Below are positions 9,053 to 18,983 of a DNA stretch of 64,000 nucleotides, piece by piece (positions within the stretch are counted from its first letter, which is position 1; each line of letters starts with the position of its first letter). The position numbers were made by a program, and so were the translations under genes. Source of the DNA: Nectonema munidae. Its lineage: Eukaryota > Nematomorpha > Nectonematoida > Nectonematidae. The notes under the pieces are model-generated. The model had not been told where the DNA came from and did not search any database. It saw only the letters and a program-made list of their open reading frames with translations. The stretch spans positions 1,029,001 to 1,093,000 of the forward strand of contig JAUIRK010000916.1 in the NCBI GenBank assembly GCA_030549495.1, written 5' to 3'.

Positions 9053-10227
9053 AAGCTGTGGAGAGCCGGAGTCCAGAAGTTATTTTTCGTTTCAATGACA
9101 AAAGAAGAGCAAGTAAGGGCAATAGAAATCGAGTCACAAAGAGTGTTAGCGTATGTATCTATCTGGTGGGAGTTTGAGAGAGTAGAATCAAATAATGAAC
9201 AATTTTTTTGAATAGAACCCCGTAAACTGTCGATGAACAAACTTTCGTTGATGACTTGTTTTGATTTTGTTGTTGAGCTTTCTTGACATGGGAGTTTGAG
9301 TATGGTTTCAACGAAGAGATGATCTGATAATGACGGTTTGATAAAATCTTCCAGGAGCATGTGTAGCTTTTAATTTCATCATTGCATAAGGTTAAGTCTA
9401 TGTGTGATTGGAGACATAAGTAGGATCTGAGAGAAATAAAGTTAGGTAACTTATTTTCATCAATCAATTGCAAATTGTTGGAGGTGATCTTTTCGTACAA
9501 AAATCTTCCAATTTGGTTTGACTTCGTATCCCAAAGTAGATGGCGTGTATTAGTATCCCCCATAATAATTAGTGGCCTATTGTGTAGGTAAGGAGGAACT
9601 GATTCGAAAAAATACCTTAAACCAGCTGTAGAATATGGAAGGCAATAAAGAGAAACGCAGAAAAAATGACAAAGATTTATGGTACAGTGAGTTACCGTCG
9701 TATGATTGTTTGAAAGAGAATCAACTAACTTTACATTGACAGATTTCTTCTGTAGAACAACGGAATAAAACAGATCAAAACTATGTATAGCAGAGTAGTT
9801 ACGAAGAGGGATATAAGGAAAGTTATTCTTATATAGATAGAGTTCATTTTTGAGCACAATATTATGTTGAGACAACTCAAGAAATATCAAAAGGTTGTTG
9901 AAAGCAGTAAAGGATTTTCACTGGCATTGATTAGTTCTTATGTAAAGATTTAAGGAATTGAGTGCAAAATTCTTCTGTGCTTCAACTTTTTTGATAAAAT
10001 AGGGACAAGAAATATCATTGAAATAGTGTGGGCCATGACAGTTTGAACTTAATCGTAGTAGAAGAACAAATATTCGTGGGGTGACCTAGTTTTTCGCACT
10101 TTAAGCATTTGGGATTTTGCGTCCTACAAAAAGTGTCTGTATGGCCAAATTTCCCACACTTATTGCAAATTCTTATTTTTCTTACTAACATTTCAATCGG
10201 AAGGGCAAAATAGCCGCAAAAGATTGT
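9053..10227 (-). pseudogene. LINE relic: ORF1 zinc knuckles and ORF2 endonuclease (Jockey-like)
   Basis: Minus strand, 5' end at the high coordinate. At 10180-10050 a frame reads ICNKCGKFGHTDTFC then CLKCEKLGHPTNIC, two CCHC knuckles of a LINE ORF1, followed in another frame by the remains of a third (GPHYFNDISCPYF). From about 9890 the endonuclease/exonuclease-phosphatase domain begins (NNLLIFLELSQHNIVLKNE) and reaches IIMGDTNTRHLLWDTKSNQ and SHIDLTLC, the 'GDFNAKH.LW...IDLTL' motifs of Jockey/R1-type elements. The reverse transcriptase is absent; the relic ends at the MITE. Frames change at least twice and stops are present, so it is dead. Confidence 0.82.
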
Positions 10228-10282
10228 GTCAGCCTTTGATAAATAATTTGCAACATCATGAGATGTTGGTTCAATTATTGTT

Positions 10283-10663
10283 AAATTGTAAATATAAACA
10301 GATAATTTATAGAAAATAAGATAAAGAGATGATTTTTCTGTGTTGATAGGCTTTTAACAATGCCAAAACCTAATAAAGTTTCTCCTTTAGATTATATTCT
10401 CTTTGATATATTCATGTTTGAAATTATATTTATAAGTTTTTTCCTAATAACTTCAACAAACTTACATTTTAGAAATCTCTCACTTTATTTCCATCAGCCT
10501 TGCCAAGCTTAAACCGTCTTCAAGCTTTCAACAACGCTCTCGAACGATCTTCAACTAATCTCTAACAAGCAGTTTGCAAGCATATCAATTGATTTTGGAA
10601 AGTGCTTTGACATCATTACCAATCCAATCCAATCAAGAAAATATGTTGTTAACCCTATTAGTG
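10283..10663 (+). repeat. LINE-derived dispersed repeat, copy 1
   Basis: Bases 10283-10457 match 53786-53975 closely, including CCAAAACCTAATAAAG and TTTTTTCCTAATAACTT. The next ~180 bp end in GCATATCAATTGATTTTGG then AAAGTGCTTTGA, matching the 3' ends of the LINE copies at 54380-54412 and, reversed, 50285-50335. Both copies then share AAAATATGTTGTTAA. This is either a LINE copy reduced to its two ends, or a repeat into which LINE 3' ends inserted. Confidence 0.65.
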
Positions 10664-10789
10664 CTGGGCTAAATTTGTTCGCTCAAGTGATTACGCACAT
10701 GTATGCATAAAGTGCCCCCCCCCCCTATTTTTCTCATATATTAATAAGTTTTTATAAATATTTTTAATGTTATATATATGTTTCAACTA

Positions 10790-12330
10790 TGCTGAATTCA
10801 GTGGTGATGACTATTTTTTATAAAAAGCAATCAAATCTGTCAAAAATTGATTTATATTTGACAACTCATCTCAAAAAAAACTTTTTATTTAAATAATTAT
10901 ATAAAGTTTTTTACGCACATATATACCCATTTTTAAATATGCTGAATTGAGTGGTGATATTCATTTTTTATGAAAATCAATCAAACCTGTCAAAAAATTG
11001 ATCTAAATGTGACAGCTCATTCCAAAAAGAAACTTTTTATCTAAATAATTATATAAAGTTTTTTACACATGTATACCCATTTTCAAATATGCTGAATTCA
11101 GTGCTGATATTCATTTTTTATGAAAATTGGTTTAAATGTGACAGCTCATATGAAAAAGAACTTTTTATCTAAATAATTATATAAAGTTTTTACACAGGTA
11201 TACCCATTTTCAAATATGCTGAATTCAGTGGTGATATTCATTTTTTATGAAAATCAATCAAACCTGTCAAAAAATCTAAATGTGACAGCTGATCTCAAAA
11301 AGAAACTTTTTATCTAAATAATTATATAAAGTTTTTTACACATATATACCCATTTTCAAATATGCTGAATTGAGAGGTGATATTCATTTCTTATGAAAAT
11401 CAATCAAACCTGTCAAAAAATTGATCTAAATGTGACAGCTCATCTCAAAAAGGAACTTTTTATCTAAATAATTATATAAAGTTTTTTACACATGTATACC
11501 CATTTTCAAATATGCTGAATTCAGTGGTGATATTCATTTTTTTATAAAAATCAATCAAATCTGTAAAAAATTGATCTAAATGTGACAGCTCATCTCAAAA
11601 AGAAGCTTTTTATCTAAATAATTATATAATGTTTTTTACACATATATACCCATTTTAAAGCATGTTGAATTCAGTGGTGATATTCATTTTTTATGAAAAT
11701 CATTCAAACCTGTCAAAAAAGTGATTTACATATGACAGTTCATCTCAAAAAAGAAACTTTTATCTAAATAATTATATAATGTTTTTTACACATATATACC
11801 CATTTTCAAGCATGCTAAATTCAGCGGTAATATTTATTTATTTTTTTTATAGAAATCAATTAAAGTTATCAAAGCATTGATTTCAGCTCATCTTAAAAAG
11901 AAACTTTTTATCTAACTAATAATATGTTTTTTACACATATGTACCCATTTTTAAGCATGCGTAATTCAGTGGTGATATTCATTTTTTTATGAAAATTAAT
12001 CAAAACTTTCAAAAAATTGATTTATCCCAAAAAGAAACATCTTATCCGAATAATTATATAAAGTTTTTACACACATATACCCATTTTCAAGTAGGCTGTG
12101 TTTACTGGTTATATTCCTTTTTTTTAATAAAAATTAGTCAAACCTGACAAAATAATTTAAATGTGACAGCCCATGTTAAAATTAAAATTTTTATTCTTAT
12201 AAAAAGTTTTTCATACATTTCAAGTATGTAGAATTTTATTGTGATGTTCATTTTTTATGAAATCAATAAAACCTGTCAAAAAAATCGATTAAACCTGTAA
12301 ATCAATGTCAAATATATAAACATAAAAATA
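10790..12330 (+). repeat. Tandem array, ~145-bp unit, about 11 copies
   Basis: Each unit runs GCTGAATTCAGTGGTGATAT, a ATGAAAATCAATCAAACCTG block, TGTGACAGCTCATCTCAAAA, AAATAATTATATAAAG, and ACACATATATACCCATTTTC. Unit starts fall near 10790, 10928, 11088, 11218, 11363, 11514, 11664, 11813, 11957, 12103 and 12228. Units in the middle are more alike than those toward 12000-12330. Confidence 0.92.
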
Positions 12331-12624
12331 ACTTCTACTTGCAGTATTTCTCTGGTAATTATTTTCTAAATTTATTTAATAAACCAACTTTAGGTGTTTT
12401 TCACTCAAAATATTTCATTCTACAGTAACTTATGTAACTCGATAGGACCTCCATCTTTTTGGCTACAAATTCGTTATCGGCTCGTAGTCTCTACGTTATA
12501 TTATAATTTACAGTATGTAATTTTGCTATTCATTCTATGATGATCCTTTCTTGATAGCTCTTTTTTCATTAGAAATTTAGAAAGCAAGGCAGCAGTAACT
12601 AGGCTTATTTGAAGGCGGCCTTAC

Positions 12625-12714
12625 TCGCCTTGTAACAACATCGTCCTGAACATGGAGCATTTTATCTTGTAGAAAGGAGTCACCTAATCTGATGGCCGTT
12701 CCATTATCCACAAC
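12625..12714 (-). CDS. Exon-like segment in the foldback loop, unknown product
   Basis: On the minus strand a pyrimidine-rich tract and TTATTATCAG precede 90 nt that read without a stop as VVDNGTAIRLGDSFLQ then DKMLHVQDDVVTRR, followed by a good donor (GTAAGG). The segment is exactly 30 codons, with phase-0 borders, and is more GC-rich than its surroundings. It could be an internal exon of a host gene, or an exon fragment captured by the foldback element. The protein is not recognised, and no partner exon was found nearby. The open frame also runs on past the donor for 16 codons to a stop. Confidence 0.4.
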
Positions 12715-13190
12715 CTGATAATAAAATACACGATACTGATATAAAAAAAAGCCTACTGTCATCAAGAAGATTCTTTATTCAGTACTTTGAGAGTGGAAAA
12801 AATTGTTAAAAATAGGTCCTAAAAAAGCTGACATTGAGAATAGCAGCCGATAACAAATTTGTAGTATTTATTTTGAATTTTATATATTTGACATTAATTG
12901 ACAGTTTTCATTGTTTTTTTGACGCGTTTAATTAATTTTTATAAAAAAATGAGCATTATCAATAAATTGCACATACTTCAAAATATTTATATATGTGTAA
13001 AAAACTTTATATAATTTTAATTAAAAAGTTTCTTTTTGAGACGAGCTGTCATATATAAATTAATTTTCTAACAGATTTGATTGATTTTCATAAAAAATGG
13101 ACATAACCACTGAATTCAGCACAGTTGAAATATATATATCACATTAAAAATAATTATATAATCTTATTAATATCTGAGAAAAAGAGAGGG

Positions 13191-14029
13191 AGACGCAAAA
13201 GAAATTAAAAAAACACCAAATTTTTTTTTCAAATTTACATATGGGTTAAAGAAGCTAACTTAGAGACATAACCTACTGAATTTTTTACAAACCTATTTGC
13301 AATAAATACTAATCAAACCTTGTCAATTTAATAAATCTATTAGTAATATTTTTATATTGGTTTTGAATTGAAAAACCTATTTATCAATTTACTAGTTAAA
13401 CTTTGAAAATTTTAGATATTAATTACAAATCATCTTGTCGTTTTTTGGATAGTGATACTCATATGTTAGTAAAATAACATATATTTTTCTCAGTGGAGCA
13501 TATCAGTTAATGCTAGAAAGAGCTGTGCAACAAACTACCTATCTATAAAATATCATTGAAATCTTTAATGGACAGATAGTAGCGTATTAACGATATAATT
13601 TCTATAACATTAACAACATTTATACACTAAAAAGTAGAGGAGTGAAGGATTTCTTAGAAAATCAAATTTTTAGCATTAAAATTTTTTAGATCTCATGATT
13701 ATGGATTATGCATAGAAAGCCTATATTTACTTTTGAACAACGTTTAACAATTCTTGCAAACAAGATTGAAGTTGCACACTGTTTATTTGAAAATAATTGA
13801 ATTGAAGAAAACTAATAAGGGATATTAAATCTAAATGAAACATGATATACTGACTAATTTAGGAAACTAGAGAACTATTTTCGATTATTAGTAAAATAAT
13901 TTACTTTACATGCCATCTGTCACAGCTATTATAGACATTAGTCATCTCACTAATGCCTATAAAATTACTTGCTTATATCTTTTGATTTTGATTGATTATT
14001 TTTTAATTTCAGACGATATAATTTTAGCA
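13191..14029. other. AT-rich stretch, nothing recognised
   Basis: No gene, inverted repeat or RNA signal seen between the foldback element and the mariner relic. Confidence 0.45.
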
Positions 14030-14687
14030 ATGTCTAATTTTAAGAAAAATGAGTGAAGTGCCATTATTCATTTCTTGCAAACAGAGGGTTTATCACCAAC
14101 TGAGGGAGTTAAGAAGCTCGAATTGCATTATGGGGATTTTGCTCCTGATAGATCAACTGTTAGTCGTTGGATGAGTTGCTTTACATCTGTCAGACTTACA
14201 CAAATATTGATCTTGTGAAAGGCATACTTGATGGAGATAGACGGGAACATATGATGAGATAGAGAAACAATCAGGCTTAAGTCGAAAGACATTGCAAAGA
14301 ATAATTCACGAGGAGCTGGAAATGAAGAAGGTTTGTGCAAGATGGGTGCCTCGACTGCTGACAGGAGAATAACGCCAGAGTCGCGATGATCTTTGTATTA
14401 TGAATTTGAACATGCTTGATGGAGCTTGGGGACAACTCTTAGCGTAGAATCATCATAGCTGATGAAACTCCTCTTCCTTACTTTATGCCCGAGACCAAAC
14501 GCCAGTGCATGCAGTGGGTAGCCCCATGAGAGAGCAGGCCTGTCCATGCCAAGTTAGCTCCATCAGTTGGGAAGTTTCAGATGACTGTATTCTGGGACTG
14601 TGATGGCATAATCCACGTGGACTACTGCCCTCCAAAGCAGACAATCAATGCTGCCTACTATTTATTATTGGGAGATTATGTTGAAAA
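14030..14687 (+). pseudogene. mariner transposase relic
   Basis: Plus-strand fragments match mariner transposases in order: AIIHFLQTEGLSPTEGVKKL and DFAPDRSTVSRW (N-terminal helix-turn-helix, about 14055-14180), GLSRKTLQRIIHEELEMKKV and CARWVPRLL (14275-14365), IIIADETPLPYFMPETKRQ (first catalytic Asp, 14450-14510), and FWDCDGIIHVDYCPPKQTIN (14590-14650, ahead of the second Asp region). Stops and frame changes are frequent. The similarity ends where copy B of the large repeat begins (14688). The second and third catalytic acids are missing from this window. Confidence 0.87.
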
Positions 14688-15987
14688 CAGGGGCGCACAT
14701 CCTGAAAATTATTTGGGGGGCGAAATTTTTTTCTAGCAATTTTAAAAATTAGTGGCCTGAAAATACCACGGGAGACCAAATATTCAAGCAATCCTCTAAA
14801 ATAGAGTGTATTCAGCGCATACCTAAAGTCCTAAATTTATAAGACTACTTTATATTTTTTTTTACAAGATTGGTGAATTTAAATACTATACTTCTAGCGA
14901 AAATATTTTAATTAAATTTGCATATCGAATATAGTGCGCAGAAAAATGCCCCCAATTAAAAAATAGGAAAAAATGTCCTCGATTAAAAAGTAGGAAAAAA
15001 TGCCCTCAGTAAAAATGCCCCAATTTAAAATTAGGAAAAAATGCCCCAACACAAAAAATTTCAAAAAATTATTAATTAAAATTAAAAAAAATTTTTTTTT
15101 AAAAAAGATATGTCAAATAAAGATTTTTTGTAAAAAAAAAAAGTTAACTTTTCATCTAAAACATTTAAAATTTAATTAAAGTAAACTAAAAAACTCAGCA
15201 TACGACAATTTTTTTAAATACAAAATTTTTTTTTATAAAACAGCAAATATTTTTGAAATTTCTGTGTATCAGAACACTTTCTAAATATAATTTGTATTTT
15301 AACTGATTTTAAGAACACATTCCCACAAATCTGCACCTTTGCTATTGTTTTCAAGAACTTTATAAAGAAAAAACCCTATAGATTAAGAAATTTAGCCATT
15401 CAAAACGTTACCAAATAAAAATATGGGGGCATTTTTACCTACAACCATCGAATATACACTAGTTAAAAAAAATCTAAAAATGTTAGGGGGTGGAATAGGC
15501 TTTTCATTTGAAAAATGAAGTAGTCAGTAGTCTACCAGGCACATTACAGGAATTGATGAAAGGATATTTGATTCTTAGAGAAAACAAATAACTGAAGGTT
15601 GGATAGTTTTATATGAGTGAATGTAGTCTAAAGGCAAAGAGTCTACTAGACACCCTACGATGTTTATATGAAAAAATGTTATTGTTTAAGGGGCAAGGGT
15701 ATAAAACGAAGTTATAATTGTGCAAACAAAAAATTAAGATCGCATTATTTCATTTTACTCAGTATCATTCAAAAATAGTTTAAAAGCTAAATTGATACAA
15801 GCTACAAAAATCTACAAAAAGTAAAATAACTGTTAACATTTTGCAATGATTTGCCTTTTATAATAACTTTTAAGGAAAAAAAGTCTATCAGAAAAAGTTA
15901 TAGAGCTTCAACAAAAACTAAAAAATTTTAGAGCATATCTTAAGTTTTTTGAAAACTAATTTGACGTATCGCCTACAGCATACTCTA

Positions 15988-16170
15988 GGGTGGCATGGCA
16001 GGTTGGTTGAGAAGACATAGCACGGAAGCCTCTGGATTCGATTCCTCATCGATACGAATTTGTTCATAGTTTGACATAAGCGGTACATCAGTGCCTGGTC
16101 AATGAAAATACATACGCTGCACCTTACCTTTTACTCAAAATTGAAAAATTTGCAAAATTTGAGAAAGGAA
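15988..16170 (+). mobile_element. tRNA-derived SINE inside copy B
   Basis: GGGTGGCATGGCAGGTTGG resembles a pol III A box. GATTCGATTCC at 16035-16045 matches the B box GGTTCGANTCC at 10 of 11 positions, with normal spacing between the boxes. A body follows (GGTACATCAGTGCCTGGTC, ATACGCTGCACCTTACC). The same unit, reversed, lies in copy C. It may be a SINE that inserted before the large repeat multiplied. Confidence 0.65.
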
Positions 16171-16529
16171 ACAAAATAAATTAATAAAGCAATTTTCACT
16201 ATTTTAAAATGGAACCGTCTGTTTTCAGAATAATTTCAAAATAATAGGAGGGATAAAGAATTAGAGTTTATTTGATATTTTCAAGTTTTTATAAGCAGCA
16301 AAAGCCAACCTTTAAGTAGCTAGCCCTTATAATTAAAAAATTATTTAAACTAACGATCGACAGACATTTCGCCCCATTGACAATTTCCCCCTGACAAATT
16401 GTCTCATAGGCTATTAGTTTCATCCATCTTTGCTTATTATGTGTAAAATTATTAAAAAATTTTATATTCTTGTTTATTTTATCTCTACTAAATTATTTCA
16501 AATTAATCAATTTATCTCTTAATTTTTTA

Positions 16530-16712
16530 GAATTGTCCAGGAGACAAAATGTCTTATGAAAATAACGGGGCGAATTGTCCATGAAACAAAATGTCTTATG
16601 AAAATAATGGGGCGAATTATCCATGGGACGAACTATCTTATGAAAATAATGGGGCGTATTGTCCATGGGACGAACTGTCTTATGAAAATAATTGGGCGAA
16701 ATGTCCGAGGAC
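16530..16712 (-). repeat. 42-bp tandem motif in copy B
   Basis: About four units of CATGGACAATTCGCCCC, ATTATTTTCATAAGACA and GTTCGTCC. Equivalent arrays lie at 7535-7632 and 44290-44480. The open reading frame through it (YFHKT..MDNSP repeats) is a by-product of the repeat. Confidence 0.85.
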
Positions 16713-17473
16713 CAAACTAACATAAATCAAATTATACGAGAAAAGAAAATCATTACGTTTTTTTGAATATTTCTGTCTACAAATAAAATTCTGACAGCTG
16801 TCATAAATAGATCAAGTACATTTTTAACAACTGAAACATTTTGTTACGATATTATATTTTTATTATAATAATCAACAAATTTTCTTAAAAAAATGATTTG
16901 ATTATGTACAGTGTTACATATAAAATTTAACAATCGAACATTATAAAATATCTCTGCTCAAATATTAAGCAAATAGAGTATTCTTGCTTTTAAACTGAAT
17001 AGATAATCAAAATATTCATTCCCAAATAACTATTGAAAAAAATTAAAGTTTTCAAATGTTACAAAATGTAGCAAACGTAGTGATAAAGATTAAGTGACTT
17101 TTGTTTAAAAAAAATTCTTAGCGCGAGTCTAACAATATTCATTGATATAAAATTGTAACGATTGAAAACTATTTTAATTTAACTCTAAATGCAAATTAGA
17201 CAGAAGCAGTGGTGTAGCCAAAAAAAAGTTGATAGAAGGGGCACAACAAAAAACTTGCGCAACATTATTTTTACTTTCTTGATCCTTTCATTGGAGAAAT
17301 TTTCAAAAACTGATAACACATAAGATTCATGGGGGCACCATGCGGTACATAGGAGTGTGGGCACGGCCCCTCATGCCCCAGCCTAGCTACGTCACTGGAG
17401 AGAAGAGAGCTGAATGAGATAGGAGAGCAAGCATCACTTGATGTAAATCTTTCTTGATCATCCACATTATTTT

Positions 17474-18010
17474 AGCACAATGGTTCCCAAAGTGAACGGT
17501 AGAGCTCAAAAGGGAACGTTTTAAAAATTCTTAGACGCACTGTAAAAAGTTACGAATAAAAAATATTGTGTAATAAATTTATTTTGATAGAAACATAGTA
17601 ATATTTTGGAAAATAATTTATATGAATAGGCATAAATTTTGGATACGTTTAATTTTTCTTCCCAGTAGGTAGTGATTAAAATTTTCTAAATCTTTTCCAC
17701 AGATTGTAAGGTGGAAGAGAGGTTTAGTGTTGTAAATAAAATTTAAGTAATGAAAGAAGGAGTATAGATGTGAGAGTCGTCATATCAGAATTAATTCTAG
17801 TAATATAAAATCGAACACTTTGGAAGCAAATTTAAGGGTTACATGGAAGTTTGAAGAAATAGTGGCTTGTGAGATTTTCTCTGAAGTAATGTCGTCTAGG
17901 GGAAGGTTCTTTCGAATGATGTCGTCTAAGCACTAAGGGGTGCTTCTTTAAAAAATGTCTTCTTAGCAGCTCAGTAGTAAAAATTTAAGAACAACTATCA
18001 TAATTTTGAC
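17474..18010 (+). pseudogene. hAT transposase relic, C-terminal end
   Basis: Starts CAATGGTTCCCAAAGTG, the classic hAT terminal sequence. About 17710-17740 reads KVEERFSVVNK, matching the C-terminal dimerisation block 'VERGFSxxNxI' of hAT transposases, followed by degraded remains (NTLEANLRVTWKFEE). A stretch near 17935 (AAGGGGTGCTTCTTTAAAAA) resembles the opposite end. Heavily broken. Confidence 0.6.
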
Positions 18011-18514
18011 TATATTTTGGTTAGGATAAATATAAGTTTTTCATACTACATATAAATAAAAGGATCAACAGAATGATTAGACATGTGATAGGATTTAAGC
18101 ACTGCAATACTTTGTTACATTTTTATTCACTCTGTATTAGAGAAAGCAAACAAATTATACTTATAACAACGAAAAGTCTTCTACGGAGTAGAAACTCCTA
18201 AACACGCCATAAGTTATTATACCATTGCCAATAAAGGCTTTTTGAGAAGTGGAATGAGATTTTTTAATGTTATATTTATTCGCAAAAAAATAAATAAAAT
18301 TGAACAAAACGTTTTATCCTGCTTCAATGAATGTAATTTTAAGATACTTGCTAAATTTTGCTTCTTTATTAGTTCATTTAAATTTTATTAGGTAACAAGA
18401 AAATATTTCTTTTTAAATTAGCACTACTTACCATTTCTGCCCACAACGAATATACCTCATTAATAGAAGTGTTAAAAGAACACAGACACAAACATCATAA
18501 TTGTCAAAAAAAAT

Positions 18515-18520
18515 TTTATT
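18515..18520 (-). terminator. Poly(A) signal of SREBP
   Basis: AATAAA on the minus strand about 155 bases after the SREBP stop codon; cleavage would be expected near 18490-18505. No other canonical AATAAA lies closer to the stop. Confidence 0.65.
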
Positions 18521-18672
18521 GAAGAATAAAGTAATAAAGAGTCCAATGATAAACGTTACTTAGAGATAGAGAACTTGATTGGATTAAAAATTATATAGTA
18601 TACAATAAAACTTAATTAAAACGTTATAAGAATACACACAATAACAAATTTGAGTCCATATAAATGTAAATT

Positions 18673-18983
18673 TTACATTTTTAGCAATATAGAACGTAGG
18701 TAAGCAATGATAGAGAGAGAATGAATGTTTGAAGATGCTAAAAGGTCTTCTTTTAGCGATTTCTTGTAAAAGTTACCTAGAGATATAAGATAGGATGAAA
18801 CAGTGTTAGCAATTTTAAACTTTTCTCTGTAGAGCTGTGGAATCTGGTTAAGAGTATTTTTCATTTCCATAACTTGTATTGAAAGCAACAACAACTCTTT
18901 TTCATCTTTAAAGCATTCTTCATTGTAGAGTTTATAGTAATTAGACCATATAGCCCTTAAACTGAAGCTTTTATCGTCTAGTG
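18673..18983 (-). CDS. SREBP: SREBP exon 12 (C-terminus and stop)
   Basis: 311 nt after AAATTTTCTTTAG, joining in frame as P-LDDKSFSLRAIWSNYYK and ending SLSIIAYLRSILLKM then TAA. Followed by ~155 bases of 3' untranslated sequence to the AATAAA. Confidence 0.88.

Larger units (their letters stand above)
10719..13190. mobile_element. Foldback-like element with unequal tandem-repeat arms
   Basis: The left end (CTATTTTTCTCATATATTAA...) and the reverse complement of the right end (CTCTTTTTCTCAGATATTAA...) match over the first ~90 bp and on into the repeat units. The left arm holds about eleven ~145-bp units (10790-12330); the right arm holds about two. An inner inverted repeat closes the arms: CTACAAATTCGTTATCGGCT at 12464-12483 against its complement at about 12845-12865. 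The loop (12490-12840) is unique. Long inverted arms built of tandem repeats are the hallmark of Foldback/Galileo-type elements. No transposase is seen, so a different palindromic origin is possible. Confidence 0.7.
14688..17470 (-). repeat. Large repeat family, copy B (inverted relative to A and C)
   Basis: Begins CAGGGGCGCACATCC and carries the same blocks as copy C in reverse order: C-rich end, the TTAAAAAGTAGGAAAAAATG blocks, the AGTCTACTAGACACCCTACG block, the tRNA-like SINE, the 42-bp tandem motif, then the ATTTTGATTATC-type outer region, and a GC-richer end with CACGGCCCCTCATGCCCC and CTACGTCACTG. Homology with copy C continues past 17397 for at least 36 bp, with an indel of about 115 bp beyond. 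Copy B truncates the mariner relic and borders a hAT relic. No transposase was recognised inside. Confidence 0.75.

Noticed and set aside
10790-12330. Possible CRISPR array because of regular spacing.
   Set aside because: The whole ~145-bp unit repeats, with no unique spacers, and the sequence is from an animal; it is a satellite-type array.
16493-16723. A repetitive open frame with YFHKT..MDNSP units.
   Set aside because: It is the translation of the 42-bp tandem DNA motif shared by the large repeat copies.
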